Origin: an uncultured Cytophagales bacterium
Lineage (GTDB): Bacteria > Bacteroidota > Bacteroidia > Cytophagales > Thermoflexibacteraceae
Direction: 5' to 3'
Length of the DNA: 64,000 nt
Assembly: GCA_938039675.1 (NCBI GenBank)
Contig: CALHUI010000004.1
Coordinates: forward strand, 62,001 to 126,000
This document shows, piece after piece, positions 7,648 through 16,645 of this stretch; position 1 is the stretch's first letter; every line of letters starts with the position of its first letter. Position numbers and translations under genes: made by a program. The notes below the pieces were generated by a model, which did no database searches, was not told the origin of the DNA, and saw only the letters and a program-made list of their open reading frames with translations.

Positions 7648-9606
7648 ATGCGCTCCTTACTGCTTTTCGCTGTTTTTTGCCTTTTTCTGTCTGTTATTGG
7701 TTGTCGCACAGAGGCTTTGCAGCAGTCCGCCAATCGCCTGGCTGCCGATGATACCCTGTGGCTGATTACCAATTTACAAGACCGCCGCGCAACCGATTCG
7801 CTCGTGGCGCTCCATCAACATCCTTCAGCAACTTACCGCGAGGCGGTGGCATTGGCACTGGCCTCGGTGCAAGATACGACGGCACTTTCCGCACTCTATC
7901 GGCTATTGAACGATACCGAGCCCCGCATCAGAAAAATGGCAGCATATGCTATCGGGCAAACAGGCAGCACACAATCTGCCGCTCATCTGATTTTTGCCGT
8001 TCAGAAAGACAAAGCAGCGGAGGTTACGGCAGTGGCGGCGGAAGCATTGGGCAAATGTGCGGATTCGGCAGCCCTGCAAGTATTGGCAGCCCTGCGCTAC
8101 GACGCACCCGAACAGGCACCGCAGCGCTACGGGCAGATGACAGGGCTTTATCGTGCGCTTACTTGGAAACGCCTGCGCCTTCCGTCGGGAGACAGCAAAG
8201 CACTGAGTTTTCTTGCGTCAAATTATCCCGATTCGCTGCGTATCATGGCTGCCAACTATTTTGCCCGCAACCCCGATAAAGCCTATGCCCCCATCACTGG
8301 CGAGCTTTTGTCAGCCCTTACCGACAGCCATCCGCACGTGCGGCTGAACATTGCACTGGCACTTAGTAACTCAACTTGGGCAGAAGTACAACAAAAATTA
8401 CTGCAAATCATCCAAAAGGACGCAGCCTATGAAGTACGGGTGGCAGCACTCCGAGCCATCGGTTCGCAGAAAAATCCTACTCCGTTAGAGCCCATAAAAG
8501 AAATTATCGGCCAGTCGCTGTGCAGCACGCAGCCCAGTATTGCCGTTACAGCTGCCGAAGTGGTGTGCAAAAAAGCCGAAAAAGTCAATATCAAATACTT
8601 TTACGGCATCATAGACAGTGTGCGCAACCCGCGTGCAAGGGCTTTGGTCATGGGAACGGTGATGAAGTTTCACCCCAGCAGCGCACAGTCTTTTGTGGAA
8701 GACCTGCTCAAAAAAAGCACAGACCCTTATGAACAAGGGTTTTTACTCAAAGCACTGGCAGAAGATACCAAAAACAATCAACTACTGGCAAAATATCTTT
8801 CGGCAGACAGCAACCACCCTTTTGTGCGCACCTCGGCGCTGGAAGGACTGCTGCAAATACAAAGCCGTTCCGATTTTGCCACGCTGCCCGACAAAGATTT
8901 TGTAAGACAGCAAATTACGGCAGCGCTTGGCAGCAAAGATGCAGCACTAATTGCCCTTGCGGCGGGTGCTATTGCAAACCCTGCCAATGGATACGCACAA
9001 TATCTCAACGGCGATACTACCCTGCTGCATCAGGCAAAGCAAGGTTTGCCGCTGCCCCGCGATATAGAAACGCTGATTGAGATAGAAAAAGCTATTGCCC
9101 ACATTACAGGCCGCCCTGCTCCCAAAGCACCGCAATTAGGCTGGAATCACCCGATTGACCGAAAAACCCTTGCGAGCATTAAACAAGGACAAGAGGTACT
9201 CATAAAAACCACACAAGGCGATATAGTATTCCGATTACTGCCCGAACAAGCCCCCGGCTCGGTGGTGAGTTTTGTAAAATTAGTGCAACGAGGCTACTAC
9301 AACGGCAAAACGTTCCATCGAGTAGTGCCCGATTTTGTCGTGCAGGGAGGCTGCCCCCGCGGCGATGGCTATGGCAGCATGGATTATACGCTGCGCTCAG
9401 AATTTGCACCGTTGCACTACCATGCCGGAGCGGTTGGGCTGGCATCTGCCGGAAAAGACACCGAAAGTTGCCAGTGGTTCATTTCCCATATTCCCACACC
9501 CCATTTAGACGGGCGCTATACCATTTTTGCCGAAGTAAAATCAGGTATGAAAACCGTACACAAATTGGACGTTGGGGATAAGATGCTGAAAGTAGTTTTG
9601 CAATAG
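7648..9606 (+). CDS. Lipoprotein with HEAT repeats and a C-terminal cyclophilin-type peptidyl-prolyl isomerase domain
   Basis: The chosen ATG at 7648 gives 652 residues; a TTG two codons earlier is also open. The N-terminus is a lipoprotein signal with lipobox VIGC, so the protein should be anchored in the envelope facing the periplasm or surface. Residues ~35-470 are helical HEAT/PBS-lyase-like repeats. The last ~150 residues are a cyclophilin domain with FHRVVPDFVVQGG and SCQWFISH followed by the HLDGRYTIFAEV strand. The Arg of FHR and the Gln-Trp-Phe segment of the active site are kept. A role as an outer-membrane protein folding factor, with HEAT repeats as a client or partner platform, is an inference. 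Confidence 0.9.
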   Translation: MRSLLLFAVFCLFLSVIGCRTEALQQSANRLAADDTLWLITNLQDRRATDSLVALHQHPSATYREAVALALASVQDTTALSALYRLLNDTEPRIRKMAAYAIGQTGSTQSAAHLIFAVQKDKAAEVTAVAAEALGKCADSAALQVLAALRYDAPEQAPQRYGQMTGLYRALTWKRLRLPSGDSKALSFLASNYPDSLRIMAANYFARNPDKAYAPITGELLSALTDSHPHVRLNIALALSNSTWAEVQQKLLQIIQKDAAYEVRVAALRAIGSQKNPTPLEPIKEIIGQSLCSTQPSIAVTAAEVVCKKAEKVNIKYFYGIIDSVRNPRARALVMGTVMKFHPSSAQSFVEDLLKKSTDPYEQGFLLKALAEDTKNNQLLAKYLSADSNHPFVRTSALEGLLQIQSRSDFATLPDKDFVRQQITAALGSKDAALIALAAGAIANPANGYAQYLNGDTTLLHQAKQGLPLPRDIETLIEIEKAIAHITGRPAPKAPQLGWNHPIDRKTLASIKQGQEVLIKTTQGDIVFRLLPEQAPGSVVSFVKLVQRGYYNGKTFHRVVPDFVVQGGCPRGDGYGSMDYTLRSEFAPLHYHAGAVGLASAGKDTESCQWFISHIPTPHLDGRYTIFAEVKSGMKTVHKLDVGDKMLKVVLQ

Positions 9607-9620
9607 GCTGCAACAAGGGT

Positions 9621-10625
9621 TTACTCTGCCTCTGCTTTCATTTGCTCCCCTTCAAACAGGGTTTGCACGGCTTGTGCATCCATTCCTTTTTCGCGCAGGT
9701 ATCTGCTGAAAATGTGAGTGTAGCCGTGCGTAACCAATACCCGCTCTGCTCCAGTAGCTTCTATTGCGCTGAGCAGCCCGTCCCAGTCGGCATGGTCGGA
9801 AAGCACAAAACCTCGGTCTATGGCTTCGCGACGCCTATTACCGCGCAGCTGCATCCATCCAGAGGCTACTGCCGTGGTGTAAGGCTGAAAGCGACGCGTC
9901 CATGGCGTATGAATAGCCGAAGGAGGCGCAATGACAATACTGCCTTCAAAATCTTTCTTGTTGCCGACAGTTTCCACGCGCTGCCATGGCGGAAGTTTAA
10001 GCTCTGCACCTTCCAGCACCTCATTTGTGTTGGCAATAGCCCCATGCGCATATATGCGCCCGATAGACGCATCCAATCCGTGCATCAGTCGCTGTGCCTT
10101 GCCAAGGGCATAGCCGCAAAGCACGCTTATGCGACCTTCGCTGCGGTTTTGCTGCCACCACCGATTGATGGCTTCATAAACTTCCTGCTGTGGTTTCCAT
10201 TTAAATACTGGCACCCCGAAAGTAGATTCAGTAATAAATGTGTGGCAGCGCACAGGCTCAAATACGCCACTAATGCCGTCATCGCAGGTTTTATAATCGC
10301 CTGAAACCACCCATACCTCGCCCCGATAAGCCACCCGAATCTGCGCAGAACCTATAATATGCCCTGCCGGGTGAAAAGATACTTCCACCCCGTTTTTAGT
10401 CAGTTTTTGACCGAATTCAACGGTGGTCAGCGAAATATCCTGCCCCAAACGCAGGCGCAATACTGCTTCGGAGCGTTTGTGCGCCAAATAAAAACTGCTA
10501 CCCCATCGGGCATGGTCGGAGTGCGCATGGGTGATTAATGCCGTTCTTACGGGTTTCCACGGGTCTATGTAGAAATCCCCTTGCGGGCAGTAGATGCCGT
10601 TCGGCGAAAACTCGAGCAGTGGCAT
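9621..10625 (-). CDS. DNA-ligase-associated MBL-fold exonuclease
   Basis: This 334-residue metallo-beta-lactamase/beta-CASP-like nuclease has the metal motif THAHSDHARWG near residue 30, HPAGHIIGSAQI, GDYKTCDDG and a late LSDHADW/THGYTHIF region. This is the architecture annotated as ligase-associated putative exonuclease, usually found beside an ATP-dependent DNA ligase and a Lhr-like helicase in a repair operon. Neither partner is in this window. Upstream, five bases away, is a LysM protein that is probably co-transcribed. Convergent with the HEAT-cyclophilin gene, with only 14 bases between stops. Confidence 0.85.
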   Translation of the reverse strand: MPLLEFSPNGIYCPQGDFYIDPWKPVRTALITHAHSDHARWGSSFYLAHKRSEAVLRLRLGQDISLTTVEFGQKLTKNGVEVSFHPAGHIIGSAQIRVAYRGEVWVVSGDYKTCDDGISGVFEPVRCHTFITESTFGVPVFKWKPQQEVYEAINRWWQQNRSEGRISVLCGYALGKAQRLMHGLDASIGRIYAHGAIANTNEVLEGAELKLPPWQRVETVGNKKDFEGSIVIAPPSAIHTPWTRRFQPYTTAVASGWMQLRGNRRREAIDRGFVLSDHADWDGLLSAIEATGAERVLVTHGYTHIFSRYLREKGMDAQAVQTLFEGEQMKAEAE

Positions 10626-10630
10626 ACCTG

Positions 10631-11104
10631 CTAAGGTCTTGGAATAAGAATAACGCGCCCTTCCCTGAATTCTCTGGCCGGATTGGTGATGTTGTTGGCT
10701 TTCAGTAGTGCCTGTTCGCTGATGCCATAGCGGATGGCAACTTTGCCTGCTATTTCGCCGGCTTTAATTTGATGACGGGTTCGGATACGCACTTTTAACT
10801 TTTGCCCCTCCCGAATCCGGTCGGAAGTAAGGCCATTAACCAACTTAATGGAGTCCATTGAAAAATGGAACAGTTCGGCAATCTGGCTAAGCGCCTGCCC
10901 CGCCGGCACTTTATACTCCCCATAAAGTGTATCAACAAAAACAATCACAGAATCCGTTCCTGTCGAAGAAAGCAGCGAGTCGGCCTGTTTTTTCTTTCGC
11001 ATCCATGGCGGGGTGGTTCGTGACATAATATCTATGGTAAAATAAACCAGTACACCCATAAAAACGGCCGACATTAGCAAAAGTATTTTTTTGCGATTGT
11101 CCAT
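10631..11104 (-). CDS. Membrane-anchored protein with LysM repeats
   Basis: This 157-residue protein has a single N-terminal transmembrane helix (about residues 8-27) and a positively charged cytoplasmic tip, then a low-complexity stretch. Two LysM-like segments follow (about 60-107, YKVPAGQALSQIAELFHFS, and 110-157, HQIKAGEIAGKVAIRYGIS). LysM domains bind N-acetylglucosamine in peptidoglycan, so the protein should tether the inner membrane to the wall. It is five bases from the exonuclease gene downstream; I see no functional link between them. Confidence 0.8.
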   Translation of the reverse strand: MDNRKKILLLMSAVFMGVLVYFTIDIMSRTTPPWMRKKKQADSLLSSTGTDSVIVFVDTLYGEYKVPAGQALSQIAELFHFSMDSIKLVNGLTSDRIREGQKLKVRIRTRHQIKAGEIAGKVAIRYGISEQALLKANNITNPAREFREGRVILIPRP

Positions 11105-11206
11105 AAAGAGTATCCTATTAGCAGCAGTGTAAAAATACGGCTAAGTTACGGGTTTTCATAAGGGTATAGTAACTTGCGCACGTATTAATAAAAATCCATA
11201 AAACGA

Positions 11207-12196
11207 ATGAAAATTGCAGTAGTAGGCGCAACCGGACTGGTTGGCAGCGAAATTCTAAAAGTATTGGCAGAGCGCCAATTTCCGGTAGATGAGCTCATAC
11301 CGGTAGCTTCCGAAAAATCCGTAGGTTCAGAAGTTACTTTTAAGGGTAAGGCATATACCGTTCGTAGCATAGACAATGCCATTGCCATGCACCCTCAAAT
11401 TGCCATCTTTTCGGCAGGCGGCGGCACTTCGTTGCAACATGCCCCGCGATTTGCCGAAGCAGGCACTACGGTGATTGATAACTCTTCTGCTTGGCGCATG
11501 GACCCTTCCAAAAAGCTCATTGTACCCGAGATTAACGCTCACACACTCACCAAAGACGATAAAATTATTGCCAACCCCAACTGCTCTACCATTCAAATGG
11601 TAGTTGTGCTCAACCCATTGCACAAGCGCTATGGTGTAAAGCGCGTAGTAGTAAGCACCTATCAGTCCGTTACAGGCACTGGCAAGAAAGCCGTTGACCA
11701 ATTAATGAATGAGCGCGCCGGTATAGACGGCCCCAAGGCCTATCCGCATCCGATAGATTTAAATATTCTGCCTCATATTGATGTGTTTCTGGATAACGGC
11801 TACACCAAAGAGGAGATGAAAATGGTCAATGAAACCAAAAAAATTATGGGTGATGACAGCATCCACGTAACAGCTACCACTGTGCGCGTGCCGACCATCG
11901 GCGGCCACTCCGAATCGGTCAATGTTGAGTTTGCCAATGATTTTGATTTGGAAGAAATACGAGAAATTCTCAGCCATACACCAGGTGTAGTCGTAATGGA
12001 TGACCCCAAAAACAACGTCTATCCGATGCCTATTATTTCGCACGGCAAAGACGACACCTTCGTAGGTCGGATACGCCGTGATGAAAGCCAACCCAATACG
12101 CTGAATATGTGGATTGTAGCTGATAATTTGCGCAAAGGTGCGGCAACAAATGCTATACAAATCGCTGAATATTTGCTGGCCAATCACTTAGTGTAG
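11207..12196 (+). CDS. asd: Aspartate-semialdehyde dehydrogenase
   Basis: This 329-residue enzyme reduces aspartyl phosphate to aspartate semialdehyde with NADPH, the branch point to lysine, diaminopimelate, threonine and methionine. The N-terminus has the dinucleotide motif GATGLVG; the catalytic cysteine is Cys126 in NPNCSTIQ, and the catalytic histidine lies in GGHSESVNVEF. The length is typical of the bacterial family. It stands alone on the plus strand, followed by a strong terminator. A near-match promoter (TAACTTG) lies about 25 bases upstream. Confidence 0.96.
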   Translation: MKIAVVGATGLVGSEILKVLAERQFPVDELIPVASEKSVGSEVTFKGKAYTVRSIDNAIAMHPQIAIFSAGGGTSLQHAPRFAEAGTTVIDNSSAWRMDPSKKLIVPEINAHTLTKDDKIIANPNCSTIQMVVVLNPLHKRYGVKRVVVSTYQSVTGTGKKAVDQLMNERAGIDGPKAYPHPIDLNILPHIDVFLDNGYTKEEMKMVNETKKIMGDDSIHVTATTVRVPTIGGHSESVNVEFANDFDLEEIREILSHTPGVVVMDDPKNNVYPMPIISHGKDDTFVGRIRRDESQPNTLNMWIVADNLRKGAATNAIQIAEYLLANHLV

Positions 12197-12254
12197 GTGT
12201 ACACAAAAATTTCTCGCAAATTTCTTGCGATTTTATACAAGCATGTGAGTAGTA

Positions 12255-12292
12255 AAAAAACCCTGCCAGTAATATTCGGTCAGGGTTTTGTT
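12255..12292. terminator. Bidirectional terminator between asd and tRNA-Thr
   Basis: AAAACCCTG and CAGGGTTTT form a nine-pair stem, with a T-rich run on both strands (TTTTG on plus, T7 on minus). It can stop asd and the oppositely oriented tRNA gene. Confidence 0.8.
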
Positions 12293-12357
12293 TTGGCTTT
12301 AACATAAATAAAAAAGTCGATTGAATTTATGTTACTCAAACGACTTTTCTTGTTAAG

Positions 12358-12430
<73 letters not shown>

Positions 12431-12442
12431 TTAATAGTGATG

Positions 12443-12473
12443 CAAAAGTAGTATGTCGAAAAATATCATGCAA
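12443..12473 (-). promoter_or_regulatory. Promoter of tRNA-Thr
   Basis: On the minus strand TTG (12471-12473) is followed 20 bases later by TACTTTTG (12443-12450), fitting the -33/-7 pattern. The start would lie about six bases before the mature tRNA 5' end. Confidence 0.6.
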
Positions 12474-12491
12474 TATCTTTCTTGAATTTTT

Positions 12492-12530
12492 TTCAAAAAA
12501 TAAGGTGCACCTTTTACTGAGATGCACCTT
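12492..12530 (-). terminator. Terminator of the FecR-like/CHASE2 transcript
   Basis: AAGGTGCA and TGCACCTT form a perfect eight-pair stem, followed on the minus strand by ATTTTTTG. It lies about 20 bases past the FecR-like stop codon. Confidence 0.75.
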
Positions 12531-12552
12531 GTTGCTGATTTTCAAATAGTTG

Positions 12553-13515
12553 CTATTTATTCAAATTTGCTGTATTAATGGTTTGAAAGGAATTGCGCAC
12601 CAAAAATGCTGTGTAGAGTTCCTGATACTGCGGCGCATTTCCGGATATTTTAATAGCAGTTTCATATGCAGCGACTGCATCTGCAATCAATCCTTTTTCT
12701 TCAAAGAAATTAGCTTCGACCAATTTACCGATGGCGGAGGTGTTGCCAAACTCTTTGCGTATCTCTGCCAGTTCTTTGGAAAGCTCCGCCAATGCAGTGC
12801 TTTCGGGTTTAATCAGTATGCTACCGTCTATCTGCTCGGATGCAATTTTCAGTTTGCCTGAGTCCACATCCATCGGTAATACTTTCACAATTAAGTGAGG
12901 CTGGTCAGACAGTCGCTCTGCTGTCAAGTTCACTAATAGCTGCCGTTCTTTAGTTTGGCTAATGAAAAGAACTTGGTCGCTCAAATCGGAAATTTGCACC
13001 TGATAGGCGGTGGATGGGTCGTCGGCTTTAACATCAGACCATTTGAGCAGTAGTTGTTCTCCTATAATCATCGATTTAAGCGGCAGCCATACTTTTACCG
13101 ATGACACGGCCAAATCGCGCTCTACCGAACCAGTCTTATTCATGTGCTGAAATCGGTTGCGTGCAGCAACTGACGATTGTTCATCCTGCGTAAGCTCATT
13201 CACTACAAACTTGGCATACTTACTTGTCATGGAAGTGTTTTGCCCGATTTTGCTGCTCAGGTCTTTTGCCTTGTACGAACCGGCAGCAACTTCTATGGCT
13301 TTACCCGAATGATGCACCAGACTTAAATAAGCACCTTCCGAAACTTTAATGGTCTGGTTATCGGAAATTTTTGCCCCTACTTTAACAGCCTGCCCGTCTA
13401 TAGTATTATTACCCTTGCTGGCCAACACTTTAAAGGCATAATCCTGCGCAAACACACTGCATGTGCAAAAGAAGAATAAAAAAAAACCTGCCTTAATGCT
13501 ACTTCGATAGTTCAT
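12553..13515 (-). CDS. Exported FecR-like protein, function unknown
   Basis: This 320-residue protein has a clear Sec signal peptide ending at VFAQ. Residues ~25-95 resemble a FecR-type domain (KVGAKISDNQTIKVSEGAYL, then LVHHSGKAIEVAAGSY), the small beta fold that presents a surface to partner proteins. A middle beta-rich segment follows, and the last ~70 residues look like a single TPR-type hairpin (LIADAVAAYETAIKISG). It lies 60 bases downstream of the CHASE2 gene and is closed by a terminator, so the two form a unit. No sigma factor gene is nearby, unlike classical FecR systems. The FecR assignment is by pattern only. Confidence 0.65.
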   Translation of the reverse strand: MNYRSSIKAGFFLFFFCTCSVFAQDYAFKVLASKGNNTIDGQAVKVGAKISDNQTIKVSEGAYLSLVHHSGKAIEVAAGSYKAKDLSSKIGQNTSMTSKYAKFVVNELTQDEQSSVAARNRFQHMNKTGSVERDLAVSSVKVWLPLKSMIIGEQLLLKWSDVKADDPSTAYQVQISDLSDQVLFISQTKERQLLVNLTAERLSDQPHLIVKVLPMDVDSGKLKIASEQIDGSILIKPESTALAELSKELAEIRKEFGNTSAIGKLVEANFFEEKGLIADAVAAYETAIKISGNAPQYQELYTAFLVRNSFQTINTANLNK

Positions 13516-13575
13516 ATGTATCTGAAAGTTGTGCTACAAAAATTTAACGGAATTAGTGCAGGAAAGTTGAGCATA

Positions 13576-14778
13576 TCACTCAACTTTTTTAATAGCAAAA
13601 ATATTTCCAATCAATGCGTTGTAGATTTCGAAGATGTCGCCAGAAAGCAGTACTACCGCAATGGTAGCCGTAAAATCCAGTTTGAGGCTGTAATTGATAA
13701 ACATCAACAACAAGATATAGACCAGCAGGACAACTTCCAGTAACTGAATAAGTTTGGAAACAATATCGTACCACAGCCCCCATAAAGAATGTTTGTTAAT
13801 GGCAGCAAAAGCAGCAACATTAAGCAAACAAAGGGCTACTGCCAGCACATAGGCCAACCATTCGGGGGCTTCGTCAATGTAGTTTTCGTGTAAAATCATG
13901 GATACGATGTTGGCATGGGCTACTCCTCCGTACATATCAGGAGGGCTGCGACCAATTTGCTTGCTGTTCAAGGGCGTATAATATTTATCAATGTCCCATG
14001 TTGTATTGATGTATTCACCGCCCATGTAACACATAATCACAATTTTATCTTTCAGCAAATCGGGGGTAAAATTTTCTTCAAAGACATCGCTTACGTCCAG
14101 TGCATGAAATTTATCGGGAACATTGCCCCGATAATTGATAATCTCATATTCGTTGCGACGATTAATGAACTTTTGTGCCTTTGCCGAGTCGTACAGCATT
14201 GCTATTTGTGTCGCAAAGCTGTATTCGGTAGTGCCATCGGCTATTTTCTCGGCAGCAGTGGTCTCTCGCCACGATTCAAACTGGCTGTCGCCCTCTGTTA
14301 GCGCGTTGGTATAACCTGTATGTGCATGGCGTGCAAATCGGGGGAGAACTTTCCGAAGTGTATCCCATACAACCGTGCCGTCTTCTTGCCGTCGACCGCC
14401 TTCTACTTTGCTCCAAAGTACCAAATTTTTTGTTTGTGCAAATACAGCCTCCAACAAAGAATCAACAGGTTCTTCTTTTGCTTTGGTAAATTCTACATCT
14501 ATCCCTACAACCCTTGGCTGATAGCGGTTGATGATAGAAAGTTCCTCGGCAATGCCTTCGCGGCTCAGATTGCCGATATTTACTACAACTATGGTTGTAT
14601 CGGCCTCCGGAGGGTTTCTTAGGTCGGAAAACGCGAGGTCTGTAACGCTGTAATCGTTGAGCACTTCCTCAAATACGTTCAAAAAGTCCAAACTGACGGC
14701 AATTTGTTGTAGCAGCCATATCACAAGGAAGATAAATACCGTACCTCCAATATTGAACCGGTTGAAAATCTTTCGCAT
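13576..14778 (-). CDS. CHASE2-domain membrane protein without an output domain
   Basis: The ATG at 14778 gives 400 residues; a TTG five codons earlier is also open. A transmembrane helix at ~15-32 is followed by a large periplasmic CHASE2-like domain (marks: VVVNIGNLSREGIAEEL, RVVGIDVEF, DKIVIMCYMGGEY, SPPDMYGGVAHANIVSMIL). Three C-terminal helices then end in a short cytoplasmic tail. CHASE2 is an extracytoplasmic sensor normally fused to kinases or nucleotide cyclases; here nothing follows the membrane helices. Co-transcription with the FecR-like gene suggests that signal output goes through a partner protein. The ligand is unknown. Confidence 0.82.
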   Translation of the reverse strand: MRKIFNRFNIGGTVFIFLVIWLLQQIAVSLDFLNVFEEVLNDYSVTDLAFSDLRNPPEADTTIVVVNIGNLSREGIAEELSIINRYQPRVVGIDVEFTKAKEEPVDSLLEAVFAQTKNLVLWSKVEGGRRQEDGTVVWDTLRKVLPRFARHAHTGYTNALTEGDSQFESWRETTAAEKIADGTTEYSFATQIAMLYDSAKAQKFINRRNEYEIINYRGNVPDKFHALDVSDVFEENFTPDLLKDKIVIMCYMGGEYINTTWDIDKYYTPLNSKQIGRSPPDMYGGVAHANIVSMILHENYIDEAPEWLAYVLAVALCLLNVAAFAAINKHSLWGLWYDIVSKLIQLLEVVLLVYILLLMFINYSLKLDFTATIAVVLLSGDIFEIYNALIGNIFAIKKVE

Positions 14779-15138
14779 AGCTGTAATAGCCAATAGTGAA
14801 CAGCAGGTAGTTGAACAGGATTACAAGATACGCCGTTCCGCAGCGGATTGAAAGCTCATCAAGGAAAAGTGCAAAAAATTATATAAACCATATAAGGAAC
14901 AAACCTTTAACAACGTATGGACGAAAGAATTTGTCTAAATTGGCATTTGCACACAATAATTAGCCCCCCAATTCTGTTTTTAAGCATAAAATAGGGCAGA
15001 TATTCAACTGCTATTCTCAAATTTGTTCCCTGCCTTATAATCACCGTTATAAAGTTTGGTAATAAATTTGAACTTGATGTTTGGTTCGATTGGTAACATT
15101 TGCCCCAACCGATTACATTTTAAACTTTTAAATTTGTG
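14779..15138. other. Intergenic region between the CHASE2 gene and an exported-protein gene
   Basis: These 360 AT-rich bases carry no supported gene. Two TAAATTTG matches to the -7 consensus occur at 15063-15070 and 15129-15136 on the plus strand. The second ends two bases before the downstream ATG, so only the first would leave a leader; neither has a good -33 partner. Confidence 0.5.
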
Positions 15139-15807
15139 ATGAACCTGTACAAAAAGTTGCTCTTGCTCTCTGTGTTGCTTCTTTTGTCAGCAATTGGTAG
15201 CGTTTATGCACAACCTCAGGTTGATTTTACCAAAGATGACCCTTACAAAAAGCCTGATTTATGGAAAAAAATCAAGGCTAACCCCAACGACTCGTCTCTT
15301 TGGGTAAAATATACAGGGAAAACATGGGCAGCTATGACCTCCAAGGAGAAAGAGAACATTGCACGGATTCGGCAAGAGCTCTATATCCAATCTATTGCCG
15401 AACAAGAATCTATCATCGGTGAGTTGGATAATACAGCCACCCAACCAACGGCCAGCGCCAAAGGTGAGGCACTTTTTGTCGGTTATGCCTCTCCGAAAAG
15501 TCTTGCTAAAGCAAAGACCGTCAGCGAGTCAGACATGAAGCAATTGGCGCAATTAGAAGCCATGATCATGCAAGAACGCAACGACATTGCAGAACTTAAA
15601 CGAAACGTATTTGAAAATTTTGTTCTGATAGAAGATGCCCTCAAAGACGAGTTTGCCAGCTTCGGCGTTGAATACCAATATTACAGCGACATACATCCGG
15701 ACGGGAAGTACAACGAAATACGCTGGATAGAGGAGCAGGAACTTCGCCTTAGACAACTCAAACTCAAAAAAATTGCCGAACTGAAAAAGAAAATCAGAGG
15801 GCAATAA
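15139..15807 (+). CDS. Exported protein of unknown function, coiled-coil C-terminus
   Basis: The ATG at 15139 is preferred over the adjacent GTG; the product is 222 residues. It has a strong Sec signal peptide (LLLLSVLLLLSAIGSVYAQ). The mature part is charged and mostly helical. Residues ~150-222 are rich in Glu, Lys and Leu with heptad spacing (EQELRLRQLKLKKIAELKKK), suggesting a coiled coil. No family is recognised. It is 58 bases ahead of an SDR gene on the same strand and may share its transcript. Confidence 0.7.
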   Translation: MNLYKKLLLLSVLLLLSAIGSVYAQPQVDFTKDDPYKKPDLWKKIKANPNDSSLWVKYTGKTWAAMTSKEKENIARIRQELYIQSIAEQESIIGELDNTATQPTASAKGEALFVGYASPKSLAKAKTVSESDMKQLAQLEAMIMQERNDIAELKRNVFENFVLIEDALKDEFASFGVEYQYYSDIHPDGKYNEIRWIEEQELRLRQLKLKKIAELKKKIRGQ

Positions 15808-15865
15808 CTTATAATTGTCCATTCCGTTCTATCTTTCATTTCCATTAAAAAAACAGGACACGGAC

Positions 15866-16630
15866 ATGGACCGAATAAAAAATAAAACTATCCTTATTAC
15901 AGGTGCGGCGCGTGGCATAGGTTTGGCAACTGCCGAACTTCTTCTGGCAGAAGGGGCGCAGGTAGCTTTTACCGATATTAATGCCGACAATCTCAGAGAT
16001 GCCATGCACCGTCTGGGTACCGACAACGCACTCTACGCCAAAGCCGACGTTACCCAAAAAGGTGAGATTCAAGCAATTGCCGATGAAGTGTTGGAAACTT
16101 TCGGCAAAATAGACGGCGTTTTCTGCAATGCGGGTATTGGCGGCCATTCATACAATTTCTGGGAGTATCCGGCGCAAGATTTTGCTTCGGTGATAGATAT
16201 CAACCTTATGGGCGTACTTTACACCATGCAGGTTGCCATGCCTGCACTTATGAAACAAGGCGGCAGCATCGTCATTACTTCTTCGGTAGCCGGTTTGGCA
16301 GGTATGCCCAAAGGCGCAGCCTATTCGGCAAGCAAGCACGCTGTTATCGGGCTTGCTAAATCAGCGGCCATAGAGGCAGCCCGTTATGGTGTACGCGTAA
16401 ACACCATCCATCCCGGCCCGATTGAAACCGACATGGTTCGTATGTTGGAACAAGCACTTAGCCCCAAAGATGCAGCCAGAGGAAGAGAACGGCTGGAACA
16501 TGCCATCCCTATGCGCCGCTATGGAACAGCAGAAGAAGTTGCTCGCTTAGCTATGTTTTTACTTAGTGATGACAGCCGCTACATCACAGGAACAGAGCAC
16601 CGCATCGACGGCGGTATGAGAGCTGTTTAA
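15866..16630 (+). CDS. Short-chain dehydrogenase/reductase (classical SDR)
   Basis: The ATG at 15866 gives 254 residues, the usual SDR length; the frame is open further upstream only through a TTG. The NAD(P) motif TGAARGIG is at residues 12-19, NAG at 88-90, and the catalytic Ser139/140, Tyr153 and Lys157 appear in ITSSVAG and YSASKHAV. Asp at the end of beta-2 (AFTDIN) favours NAD(H) over NADP(H). The ending DGGMRAV is typical. The substrate is not predictable from sequence. The next gene starts 15 bases later. Confidence 0.92.
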   Translation: MDRIKNKTILITGAARGIGLATAELLLAEGAQVAFTDINADNLRDAMHRLGTDNALYAKADVTQKGEIQAIADEVLETFGKIDGVFCNAGIGGHSYNFWEYPAQDFASVIDINLMGVLYTMQVAMPALMKQGGSIVITSSVAGLAGMPKGAAYSASKHAVIGLAKSAAIEAARYGVRVNTIHPGPIETDMVRMLEQALSPKDAARGRERLEHAIPMRRYGTAEEVARLAMFLLSDDSRYITGTEHRIDGGMRAV

Positions 16631-16645
16631 ATTTTCAGGATTACT

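Noticed and set aside
15129..15136. TAAATTTG as promoter of the exported-protein gene at 15139
   Set aside because: It ends two bases before the start codon, so transcription would begin inside the gene; it would need a later start without the signal peptide.
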